35,838 bases of DNA from positions 1 to 35,838 of the forward strand of contig SDZP01000002.1 of the NCBI GenBank assembly GCA_004144935.1, given 5' to 3'. This DNA is from Caulobacteraceae bacterium (GTDB taxonomy: Bacteria > Pseudomonadota > Alphaproteobacteria > Caulobacterales > Caulobacteraceae). Shown piece after piece: positions 24,505-32,142 of this stretch (positions are counted from its first letter, which is position 1; every line of letters begins with the position of its first letter). The notes under the pieces are model-generated. The model did not search any database, was not told the origin of the DNA, and worked only from the letters and a program-made list of their open reading frames with translations. Position numbers and translations under genes: made by a program.

Positions 24505-25706
24505 AGTCTCGCGGTCGGGCGAAGGGTGGCGTGACTGGCGCCCAGCAGGGCCGCGACCGCCAGCTGCCGCGTCGAGCTGAGGCTGCACAACATCAACGAC
24601 CGGACGGACGGGCCGCCCGCGCCCACCGCCTCGCGCGCCCAGCGGACGAAGTCGGCCTCGCTCGGCGCGCCGGCGCATTCGACGGTCAGGCCCTGCAGGC
24701 GCGCCTCGGTCAGGCCGCTCATCAAACCGGCGGCGGCGCTGACCCGGCCGACCACATAGAGGCAGAATGGCCGGATGAGCGAGACCACCGCCGCCAGGGC
24801 GCCGGGCGGCACGCCCTCGATGTCGCAGATCTCGCAGATCACCCCGTGGCGCACGGACGCCTGCGCCTCGCGGAACAGGCCGACCACCGCCGCCCGGCCG
24901 TCGGCGCTGGACAGGGTGATGTAGGAGACCGGCAGCATGAGGCTGGGCATCTTCGCCCCGCTATCCTCCGAGCGCAGGCGGTCCAGTCCCCGCCCGATGG
25001 TGGCAAGATCGATCCGTAGGATGTCGGCGCGGGACAGATTGCCCAGCTCGACCGCGCTCAACGGTCGGTCGGTCGGGGTTTCGCGCACCCGCCGGGCGAC
25101 CCGGTAGCCAATGCGGGTCGAGCCCTTCAGCCGGATGATCGGCTCCAGCACACAGGACACCCGCACGCGCTGGCCAGTGGCGGCCACGAACGGCGACCAG
25201 CGATCGGCCGAGCCGCGCTGCTCGCCGCCCGCCCGGACCGATCCGGCCCGATCCACGGCGGCGACGTCGATGCGGGCGCCATGCACCCCCTCCGTAGAGA
25301 TGTGGCTGACCGTATGCACCCGGATGTCGGCCATCAGCGCCGCGCCCAGGAAGTGGTTGAGGATGTTGCGCAGGACATTCAGGCATCCCGCCTGACCGGC
25401 CAGGGCGCTGACACCAGGCTGGGACACCACATAGTCGGTGGCGGAGATGCGCTGGAACATGCCCTGCCCGGCCAGCTGGCGCTCCAGGGTGCGCTCGGCG
25501 TGGTCCTGAACCCGCTCCTGCCGGGCTGCCCAGCGTTCGCCCAGCTGCTCGGCGATGGCCGACAGGCTGATGATGGTCACGGCGCCCTGGGCCACCGCGC
25601 CGGAAGCCTGCAGCCGGTCGAGGACGTCTGTCGCCTCGACGCTGTCGATCGCCAGCAAGGCGTCGGCGGCGGCGGGGCCGGACTCAGGCAAGGGCGCCTG
25701 TTTCAC
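24501..25706 (-). CDS. Degenerate GGDEF-EAL-like protein, probably non-catalytic
   Basis: A 401-residue soluble protein. Residues 40-130 align by eye with a GGDEF domain in which the signature position reads SATDY (88-92, in FQRISATDYVVSQPG). Residues 183-390 align with an EAL domain: EPIIRLKGSTRIGYRVARR (188-206) corresponds to QPIV..TG.IVGYEALLR, so the catalytic Glu-Ala-Leu is replaced, and LPVSYITLSS and VICEICDIEG fit later EAL strands. Both catalytic motifs are gone, so it would at most bind nucleotide or act as a protein adaptor. The GTG start lies 23 bp inside the end of the hybrid kinase gene, implying a shared signalling role. The fold is inferred from pattern only. Confidence 0.6.
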   Translation of the reverse strand: MKQAPLPESGPAAADALLAIDSVEATDVLDRLQASGAVAQGAVTIISLSAIAEQLGERWAARQERVQDHAERTLERQLAGQGMFQRISATDYVVSQPGVSALAGQAGCLNVLRNILNHFLGAALMADIRVHTVSHISTEGVHGARIDVAAVDRAGSVRAGGEQRGSADRWSPFVAATGQRVRVSCVLEPIIRLKGSTRIGYRVARRVRETPTDRPLSAVELGNLSRADILRIDLATIGRGLDRLRSEDSGAKMPSLMLPVSYITLSSADGRAAVVGLFREAQASVRHGVICEICDIEGVPPGALAAVVSLIRPFCLYVVGRVSAAAGLMSGLTEARLQGLTVECAGAPSEADFVRWAREAVGAGGPSVRSLMLCSLSSTRQLAVAALLGASHATLRPTARL

Positions 25707-27897
25707 CGGTGGCCGCCGGTTCGAAGGTCTCGGTGTCCTCGACCAGTCGCCCGATCTCGGCGATCAACAGTCCCGGAGAGATCGGTTTGGCGACCACCCC
25801 GTCCATGCCGGCGGCGCGATAGGCATCCAGTTGATGGGCCATGACATTCGCGGTCAGGGCCAGGATCGGGACCTGGCGGACTGGCCCGTCCAGGGCGCGG
25901 ATGGCGCGAGCGCAGGCCATGCCATCCATGCGCGGCATCTGGATGTCCATCAGCACCAGGTCGAACGCTCCGTCCCGCGCCGCCGCCAGTCCTTCATGGC
26001 CGTCCTCGGCCTCCACGACATCGGCCCCCAGGCTGGTCAGGAGGGTATGGGCCACCACGCGGTTGGTCGGATTGTCCTCGACCAGCAGGATGTTCAGGCC
26101 GCTGAGCAGACCCGGCTCGACGGCGTCGGCGGCGACGGGGGCGACTGCCGGCTGCGCGTCGAAGACCAGACGGAAGACAGAGCCCTTCCCCTCGACGCTG
26201 CTGAAGGTGACGTCGCCGCCCATCAGCCGGACCAGGCTGCGGGTGATGGATAGACCCAGCCCGGCGCCGCCAAAGTCGCGAGCCATGTCGCCCCGCGCCT
26301 GGCGGAAGCGCTCGAACAGGCCGTCCTGGGCCTCGGCGGCGATGCCGACGCCGGTGTCCTCCACCTCAATCGTCACCCGCAGGGCGCCCCCTTCGACGGG
26401 ACCAACCTCCAGCCGCACGGCGATGTGGCCGACCGGGGTGAACTTCACGGCATTGCCAATCAGGTTGAACATGGCCTGGCGCAGGCGCACCGGATCGGCG
26501 GCGATCCATGTCTCGCCCCCCTTGGCCGTCCAGTGAAGATCAAGCCCTTTGGCCCGGGCCTCTTCGTCCAGCAGGCCGGCGACCCCGTTCAGGATCTCGC
26601 CCACCTGGACAGGCTCGGGGATCAGGTCGAACTGACCGGAGTCGATCCGGGACAGGTCGAGGATATCATTCAGCAACTGTGACAGCATGCGGCCGGAATC
26701 TTCGGCAAGGCGCATCAACTCACGCCCTTGCGGCGAGATCGGCTCAACTTTCAACAGGTGGAGCGCGCCGAGGATGCCGTTCATCGGGGTGCGGATTTCA
26801 TGGCTGATGTTGGCCAGGAACTCGTCCTTGGCGCGGGTCGCGGCCTCCGCCTCCAGCCTGGCCCGCTCGAGGGCGGCGTTGGTCTCGACCTGGGCGGTGA
26901 CGTCGCGACTGACGTCGATCAATCCAACCGGCCTGCCATCTTCGCTGACCAGCTTGACCGACGACTGGACCCACAGCCAGTGGCCGGCCTTGTGACGCAG
27001 CCGCACGGTGATCACCTCGGTGCGGGACACGTCGGCCAGCATCCGTCCGAAGGCGCCCAGGCCGATGTCGGCGCAATCCGGGTCGACGAGGTCCATCCGT
27101 GACACCCCGATCAGCTCTTCAGGGCGATAGCCAAGGATCGGCAGACAGGCGGGGGAGAGGTACTCGTAGGCGCCGGTCAGATCCGAGCGGGCGATGACGT
27201 CGGTGATGTTGTCGGCCAGGATAGCGTAGTTCTTGAGCGCATGATTGAGCCGCCGCTGGCCGTCCTGGGCCGACGGCGTTTCGATGGCCCGGCCAAGGCA
27301 GAAGAGCAGGCCAAGGCCAAGGACGACCCAGACGATGGCCATCCGCCGCCAGTCCCACGCCTCTTCAAACGCGAACACCGCGATGACGCCGAAGGCGGGA
27401 CCGGCGCCGGCCATCAGGAACGTCATCGGCGTATTGTGGAAGAGCAGGAAGACCAGGGCGACGACGACGGTGAACACCACCGCCGCCACCGACTGGCCGA
27501 TCGGTCCGCCTGTCCGCCACAACAGGACGCCGAGCAGCAGCCACCAGCCGTTTATCGCCAGATAGGCGCCGATGAACGACGCTCTCCGGCCCCAGCCAGG
27601 CGCGCTGCCCCGGGCGGGAGGCCGCGTCGCGATCCATCCCCAGGCCTCCAGGCCAAGGCAGCCGCCGATCCAGGCCAGGCAAAATGTCCAGGGCAGCAGG
27701 GCGAGCGAGGCGAGGCCACCGAGGACCGCGAAAAGGGCCTTCGCCGGAATGACGCCATAGACCGTCGTGGCCGCATCATCGAGGACGGCAGCCAAGGCCG
27801 GCCGGGGCGGCGCAGCCCACTCAATGGCTTCAAATCCGCTGGCGACGTCTGGAAGTCGCGGCCTTTCCGAAAACGGCAAGCGCGGGTGGCGGGTCAT
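25684..27897 (-). CDS. Membrane hybrid histidine kinase with PAS and receiver domains
   Basis: A 737-residue sensor. About five or six membrane helices occupy residues 45-200. A PAS domain follows (about 230-345: YEYLSPACLPILGYRPEELIG, then the PAC-like GRPVGLIDVSRDVT). The HisKA H-box is ANISHEIRTPMNG with H366, followed by HATPase motifs LIGNAVKFTP, VEDTGVGI and GGAGLGLSI. The C-terminal receiver has VEDNPTNR, phospho-acceptor D651 (LMDIQMP) and KPIS. No HPt domain is present, so phosphotransfer needs another protein. ATG 27897 (MTRHPRLPF) is chosen; the open frame extends to 27978 with unconvincing residues. The next gene, a degenerate GGDEF-EAL protein, overlaps its end. Confidence 0.93.
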   Translation of the reverse strand: MTRHPRLPFSERPRLPDVASGFEAIEWAAPPRPALAAVLDDAATTVYGVIPAKALFAVLGGLASLALLPWTFCLAWIGGCLGLEAWGWIATRPPARGSAPGWGRRASFIGAYLAINGWWLLLGVLLWRTGGPIGQSVAAVVFTVVVALVFLLFHNTPMTFLMAGAGPAFGVIAVFAFEEAWDWRRMAIVWVVLGLGLLFCLGRAIETPSAQDGQRRLNHALKNYAILADNITDVIARSDLTGAYEYLSPACLPILGYRPEELIGVSRMDLVDPDCADIGLGAFGRMLADVSRTEVITVRLRHKAGHWLWVQSSVKLVSEDGRPVGLIDVSRDVTAQVETNAALERARLEAEAATRAKDEFLANISHEIRTPMNGILGALHLLKVEPISPQGRELMRLAEDSGRMLSQLLNDILDLSRIDSGQFDLIPEPVQVGEILNGVAGLLDEEARAKGLDLHWTAKGGETWIAADPVRLRQAMFNLIGNAVKFTPVGHIAVRLEVGPVEGGALRVTIEVEDTGVGIAAEAQDGLFERFRQARGDMARDFGGAGLGLSITRSLVRLMGGDVTFSSVEGKGSVFRLVFDAQPAVAPVAADAVEPGLLSGLNILLVEDNPTNRVVAHTLLTSLGADVVEAEDGHEGLAAARDGAFDLVLMDIQMPRMDGMACARAIRALDGPVRQVPILALTANVMAHQLDAYRAAGMDGVVAKPISPGLLIAEIGRLVEDTETFEPAATGETGALA

Positions 27898-27966
27898 TAG
27901 GCGATACCGGGGAGTACCATGCGGGGCCGGCCTGCATCTGCCAAAAGCGCCCCACCGCCTGCGGCA

Positions 27967-27980
27967 CATTGTCAACAATG
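27967..27980. promoter_or_regulatory. Palindrome upstream of the hybrid kinase gene
   Basis: CATTGT-CA-ACAATG is a perfect 6-2-6 dyad about 70 bp upstream of the kinase start. It includes a TTGACA on the minus strand that could be a -35 box, although no good -10 follows. It could be an operator. Confidence 0.3.
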
Positions 27981-28054
27981 AGGTCCGCTCGGGGAAATCG
28001 GGTCAGTTTTGTCGGAACAACGACCAACGGAACCCGTTAGATCGCTGCGGCTTA

Positions 28055-28068
28055 GTCGGATTTCCGAC
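28055..28068. promoter_or_regulatory. Palindrome upstream of the small hypothetical gene
   Basis: GTCGGA-TT-TCCGAC is a perfect 6-2-6 dyad ending 23 bp before the GTG of the small gene at 28092. Another GTCGGA occurs near 28010, so a regulator could bind both. Confidence 0.35.
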
Positions 28069-28091
28069 ACAGCGGCGTCGGGGCTTTTCCA

Positions 28092-28295
28092 GTGTATGAA
28101 CTACGCGTCTACCTGCCGGGGGAAGATACGCCCATGCGAGTCGTGAAGGCCAAGTCGGCGGTCGAGGTGATGGAGGTGATCCCGCGCCTTCTGGAGGAAC
28201 ATGACGGTTGTGAGCGGGTATCGGCGATCGCGGGAGACAACTTTCTGTTCAGCGTGGACTGCGAAGGCAACCGAATGAGCAGGGACAAGCCGTAG
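28092..28295 (+). CDS. Small hypothetical protein, 67 residues
   Basis: I do not recognise this protein. Starting at GTG 28092 it reads MYELRVYLPGEDTPMRVVKA, continues with SAVEVMEVIPRLLEEHDGCE, and ends with a strand-rich tail (SAIAGDNFLFSVDCEGNRM). The pattern suggests a small alpha/beta protein. A shorter form from ATG 28134 is possible. It lies divergent from the hybrid kinase. No clear Shine-Dalgarno precedes the GTG. The codon pattern and amphipathic helix support its being real, though only moderately. Confidence 0.55.
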   Translation: MYELRVYLPGEDTPMRVVKAKSAVEVMEVIPRLLEEHDGCERVSAIAGDNFLFSVDCEGNRMSRDKP

Positions 28296-28304
28296 GTCCG
28301 CCGC

Positions 28305-28330
28305 GCGCAGCGACAGCGCACTGTTTTTTT
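28305..28330 (+). terminator. Possible weak terminator after the small gene
   Basis: A short GCGC-N7-GCGC hairpin (28305-28319) is followed by ACTG and seven T residues (28324-28330). The stem is only 4 bp, so the call is tentative. It lies 15 bp before the next start. Confidence 0.35.
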
Positions 28331-28344
28331 CCGCCCGGGCGCGC

Positions 28345-29154
28345 TTGACTGACCGCGTGCTCATCCAGCTGATCCGAAACCGTCTCGACCCCTGGCTGGC
28401 CCGGCCTGACCGCGGCGCGCCGGCCCTGGCCGAGGTGCGCGACCTGGCGATCGAGACCCGGGGCGGGACCCTTCCCGCCCGCCTCTACAGCAACGAGGCG
28501 CAGGACCGCGGCGACCTGCTGGTCTTCCTGCACGGCGGCGGCTTGGTCAGCAGCAGCCTGGCGACCCATGACGGCGTCTGCCGCCGGCTGGCCGGCGGGT
28601 CCGGCTTCGATGTGCTGGCCATCGACTATCGCCTGGCGCCCGAGCAACCGTATCCGGCCGCCCACGATGACGCCGAAGCGGCCCTCGCCTTCGCAGCCGA
28701 GACCTTTGCGCCCCGGCGCCTGCTGGCCGGCGGCGACTCGGCCGGCGGGCTTCTGGCGGTGGCGGCCGCGCGGCGACGCGCCGCCGCCGGCCAGCCGCTC
28801 GACGGGCTGGCCCTGTTCTATCCGGTTCTGGCGCTGGACCCGGTGGCGGACGATCCGCGCCTGTTCCGCCGCAGCCGGGCCTGGATGCGGCGCCAGTACG
28901 CGGCAAACCTCGAAGGACCGGTCGACGACCTGGCCTTCCCCCTGGCTGCCGGCCTGCCGCCAACCTTCATCGCCAGCGGCGGCCGCGATCCGACCCGGCT
29001 TGACGCTAAGCGGCTGATCGCCGGCGGCGCGCCCGTGACCCACCACCTTGAACCTCGCGCCACCCACGGCTTCCTCAACTTGGCGGCCGTCTCCAGCCGC
29101 GCCGCCGCGCAGGCCGACCGGGCCATCGCCGCCCTCAAGGCCGCCTTCTCCTAA
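28345..29154 (+). CDS. Alpha/beta hydrolase, hormone-sensitive-lipase (acetyl-hydrolase) type
   Basis: A 269-residue esterase-like enzyme. The oxyanion motif HGGG is at 63-66, the nucleophile is S132 in GGDSAGG, and the probable Asp and His of the triad are D215 (SGGRDPTR) and H241 (RATHGFLN). DYRLAPEQPYPAA is also typical of this family, which hydrolyses short-chain esters in the cytoplasm. No signal peptide is seen. The start is TTG at 28345, or GTG at 28357; neither has a good Shine-Dalgarno. The physiological substrate is unknown. Confidence 0.88.
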   Translation: MTDRVLIQLIRNRLDPWLARPDRGAPALAEVRDLAIETRGGTLPARLYSNEAQDRGDLLVFLHGGGLVSSSLATHDGVCRRLAGGSGFDVLAIDYRLAPEQPYPAAHDDAEAALAFAAETFAPRRLLAGGDSAGGLLAVAAARRRAAAGQPLDGLALFYPVLALDPVADDPRLFRRSRAWMRRQYAANLEGPVDDLAFPLAAGLPPTFIASGGRDPTRLDAKRLIAGGAPVTHHLEPRATHGFLNLAAVSSRAAAQADRAIAALKAAFS

Positions 29155-29168
29155 CCTCGCAAGCATAG

Positions 29169-29201
29169 AAAAAGGGCGGCCCGGGTTGCCCCGGACCGCC
29201 C
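29169..29201 (-). terminator. Rho-independent terminator after the TonB-dependent receptor gene
   Basis: On the minus strand the hairpin GGGCGGTCCGG...CCGGGCCGCCC (29201-29174, one mismatch) is followed directly by five T residues (29173-29169). It lies 26 bp past the receptor stop and 19 bp past the convergent hydrolase stop. Confidence 0.88.
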
Positions 29202-29226
29202 TGATCCTTCAGCCGGTTCTAGAGGA

Positions 29227-31797
29227 CTAGAACTTGCTGCGCAGGGTTACGCCGACGGTGCGCGGGGCGCCGAGGAAGGCGTCGTAGGTCGAGATGTTGT
29301 CATCCGCCGCCTTGTTGTAGGGGTTGGTGGTGTCGACCTGGAACGGGCCGTTGAACGCCACCTGGATGTAGTCCTGGTCGAACAGGTTGTTGGCGAACAG
29401 TTCCACCGTCCAGAAGCCGTCCGGGCTGCCGATGCCGACCCGGGCGTTCACCAGGGTGAAGGCGTCCTGTTCCTTGACGGGGTGCAGGTCCGAGCCGGTG
29501 TTGTAGTCGCTGGTGTACTTCAGCGAGACGTTGCCGCGGAAGGTCAGCGATTCATTGACGTCCTTCTCGTAGCTGGTCGCGAGCGAAGCCGACCAGCGCG
29601 GCGCGAACGGAGCGGTCGAGCCGGGCAGGCGGAACACGCCGTTGAACTTCGACGGGTCGTTCAGGTCGAGCGCGTCGAAATCGCCGAACTTGGTCTGGGC
29701 CCAGGTCACGCCGCCCTGGAAGGTCAGGCCGTCCAGCGGGGTGAACCACAGGAAGTCGGCGTCGATGCCGGTCGAGGTCAGCTCGGGGATCGACTCGACG
29801 ATGAAGGCCGTGCCGACGAAGGTGTTGAGCTGGAAGTCGGTGTACTCCTGGTGGAAAGCCGTGGCGTTCAGCATCAGGCTGTTGCCGAACCACTTGGTCT
29901 TGATGCCCAGTTCGTAGGAGTCGGCCTTTTCACCGTCGAAGCTGGTGTCGGTGTTGGGCTGGAAGTCGACCGGCAGAGTGTTGTTCTGGCAGGCCAGGCC
30001 GGCAATGGTGGTTTCGGTCCGACCGCCGAACGGGCAGACGATGTTGACCCGGTCGAGGTTGAAGCCGCCCGACTTGTAGCCACGGGCGTAGGACCCGTAG
30101 ACCATGATGTCTTCGGAGATGTCCCAGGCCAGCTTGATGGTGCCGGTCAATTCTTCTTCGCTGCGCTTTTGGATCTTGTCCGCGTCCGCGATGGCGTCGA
30201 AGTCGTTGTTCTCGGCGTTCAGGCAGAGACCGCCGGCGATGGAGGTCGCGCCCGCCGCGCCGATCTGGCCGGCCAGAGCCAGGAACTGGGCTTCGGCCTG
30301 GTCACAGGACGAACCGCTGGTGCTGTACTCGGTTTTCAGAGACTTGTCCGACCAGGTGTAGCGCAGGCCGGCCGTTAGCTTGAGGCTGTCGGTGATCGAC
30401 CAGGTGTTGTCGGTGAAGATGGCGAAGGTCTCGTCCGACTGCTTGTAGAGGTCGTCGGATCCGGTGCCGGGCTGGAAGATCGTACCTTCGGTCAGGGCGT
30501 TGAGCGCCAGGCCGGGGTTGCCCGGGATGCCGCTGAGGACGCGACGAGCGAAGTAGTCGTAGTAGTCTTCGCCGTAGATCAGGCGCGAGCGGCTATCGAG
30601 GTCTTCCTTGGCGTAGAAGGCGCCGACCAGCCAGTTGACCGGCCCCGCTTCGCCGTTGGCGCGCAGTTCCTGGCTGAACTGGCCGAACTCGACGTAGTTG
30701 GTGCCGTCGGCCGGACGGTAGACCAGGTCGGCGGCGGTGAAGTCGCTGTCCTGGCCGGTCTCGGCGCGCCAGTTGCGGGTGGCGGTGATCGAGGTCAGGG
30801 TGACGCCGTCCAGCACATCCCAGTTGATCTCGGCCGACAGGCCCTGATCCTTGATGTCCTGCTTGGTCGAACGGTTGCCGTAGGCGCGGCGGCTGAAGAC
30901 GTTCTCGTTGGTGTTGGCGTTGATGCCGTTCGGCTGCACCTGGTTGACGAAGTTGGCGCGGCTGTTGGCGGCGTTGCCGACCTGCAGCTGGGTGGCCAGG
31001 CAGCACAGCTCGTCCCGCTCGGTGTAGTCGGCGATAAAGCGGACGCTGAAGTTGTCGGTCGGCGTGGCCAGGATCTGGCCGCGGATGGTCCAGAAGTCCT
31101 GGGTCACGTCTTCGTTCGAGTTGCGCGGACCGTCGCCCGTCTCGACGTCGAGGAAGCCGTCGCGGGTGCGCTTGGCGACGAAGAGGCGGCCGGCGACCTT
31201 GTCGCCGAACAGCGGGCCGGTCACCGAGGCGGAGCCGCCGAGGGTGCCGTATTCGCCGGCGGTCAGCTCGGCGTTGCCGCCGAATTCGAACTCGGGCTCA
31301 GCCGTCAGGATGTTGATGACGCCGGCCGAGGTGTTCTTGCCGAACAGGGTGCCTTGCGGACCCTTCAGCACTTCGATGCGGCGCAGTTCGCCGAGGTCGC
31401 CGAAGCTGACGCCGTTGCGGGGACGGTAGACGCCGTCGATGACGACGCCGACCGAGGATTCCAGACCCGGGTTGTCGCCGACGGTGCCGACGCCGCGGAT
31501 ACGGGCGGTGGTGACGGTTTCGTTCGAGGTCGAGGTGACGGTCAGGCCGGGGGTCAGGATCTGCAGATCCTTGATGTCCTTGACGCCGGCGTCCTGCATC
31601 AGCTCGCCCGACAGGGCGGTGACGGTGGCCGGAACGTCCTGCAGGTTCTGTTCCCGCTTGTTGACGGTGACGACGATGGCGTCGACGGTGTTCTCATCGG
31701 CCGGCGCGGGCTCTTCCTGAGCAAAGGCGGCGGTCGACATAAGGGCGGAGAGCACGACGGCGGAAGCCGACGCGCGCAGCAGATGACGAATTTTCAT
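29227..31797 (-). CDS. TonB-dependent outer-membrane receptor
   Basis: An 856-residue outer-membrane transporter. A Sec signal peptide (residues 1-26, ending STAAFAQ) is followed by a TonB-box-like segment (DAIVVTVNKREQ). The plug domain contains VPATVTALSGELMQDAGV, RIRGVG, VVIDGVY and the diagnostic RIEVLKGPQGTLFGKNTSAG. A 22-strand barrel follows and ends in aromatic F (VTLRSKF). Cysteine pairs occur in predicted loops (DELCCLA, SSCDQ with GLCLN, and IVCPFGG with LACQNN). Receptors of this type import iron chelates, vitamin B12 or plant-derived molecules; the ligand cannot be told and no substrate-specific partner genes are adjacent. AGGA lies upstream of the ATG. Confidence 0.93.
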   Translation of the reverse strand: MKIRHLLRASASAVVLSALMSTAAFAQEEPAPADENTVDAIVVTVNKREQNLQDVPATVTALSGELMQDAGVKDIKDLQILTPGLTVTSTSNETVTTARIRGVGTVGDNPGLESSVGVVIDGVYRPRNGVSFGDLGELRRIEVLKGPQGTLFGKNTSAGVINILTAEPEFEFGGNAELTAGEYGTLGGSASVTGPLFGDKVAGRLFVAKRTRDGFLDVETGDGPRNSNEDVTQDFWTIRGQILATPTDNFSVRFIADYTERDELCCLATQLQVGNAANSRANFVNQVQPNGINANTNENVFSRRAYGNRSTKQDIKDQGLSAEINWDVLDGVTLTSITATRNWRAETGQDSDFTAADLVYRPADGTNYVEFGQFSQELRANGEAGPVNWLVGAFYAKEDLDSRSRLIYGEDYYDYFARRVLSGIPGNPGLALNALTEGTIFQPGTGSDDLYKQSDETFAIFTDNTWSITDSLKLTAGLRYTWSDKSLKTEYSTSGSSCDQAEAQFLALAGQIGAAGATSIAGGLCLNAENNDFDAIADADKIQKRSEEELTGTIKLAWDISEDIMVYGSYARGYKSGGFNLDRVNIVCPFGGRTETTIAGLACQNNTLPVDFQPNTDTSFDGEKADSYELGIKTKWFGNSLMLNATAFHQEYTDFQLNTFVGTAFIVESIPELTSTGIDADFLWFTPLDGLTFQGGVTWAQTKFGDFDALDLNDPSKFNGVFRLPGSTAPFAPRWSASLATSYEKDVNESLTFRGNVSLKYTSDYNTGSDLHPVKEQDAFTLVNARVGIGSPDGFWTVELFANNLFDQDYIQVAFNGPFQVDTTNPYNKAADDNISTYDAFLGAPRTVGVTLRSKF

Positions 31798-31997
31798 GTC
31801 ACGTCCTGGGCAAGGTTTTTTGCACGCGGGTGTCAGCCGCGCGGGTTTTGGGGAGGCTGAGCGGACCGAGGAAGCCCTATCAACTTGACGCCTGTGCCCT
31901 AGGGTCGCTGAACATGATCAGGCAAGATTAATCCCTTGTAACACAACGGAAAATGGCGGCCTCGTGTCGGTGATGTGACAGCATCAGCGTCAAAAAA

Positions 31998-32016
31998 CTG
32001 CGTTATTCTGACGCAG
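31998..32016. promoter_or_regulatory. CTGCGT-N7-ACGCAG dyad
   Basis: A perfect 6-bp inverted repeat around TATTCTG in the divergent intergenic region. A regulator of the receptor gene or of selO could bind here. It was found by eye and has no assigned family. Confidence 0.3.
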
Positions 32017-32039
32017 CGTTGAAAAGCGCCTTTTTTGTG

Positions 32040-32069
32040 GGCGCCCGGCTCAGAAACGGCTCGGGCGCC
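32040..32069 (+). other. Hairpin in the probable selO leader
   Basis: Perfect 8-bp arms GGCGCCCG (32040-32047) and CGGGCGCC (32062-32069) flank a 14-base loop. Six T residues lie before rather than after it on the plus strand, so it does not look like a normal terminator in either direction. Confidence 0.35.
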
Positions 32070-32142
32070 TCAATAGAAGGCAGAACGACTTGGCGCCGAA
32101 ACCGGGGTTGTCGTCAGGCCGTTTCGGCCGCATCTGACAGGC

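Larger units (their letters stand above)
31798..32142. other. Divergent intergenic region between the receptor gene and selO
   Basis: This 345-bp region is AT-richer than its surroundings around 31880-32035 and should contain both promoters. I see a CTGCGT-N7-ACGCAG dyad at 31998-32016 and a hairpin with arms GGCGCCCG/CGGGCGCC at 32040-32069. I could not identify a convincing Fur box or sigma factor motif. Confidence 0.45.
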
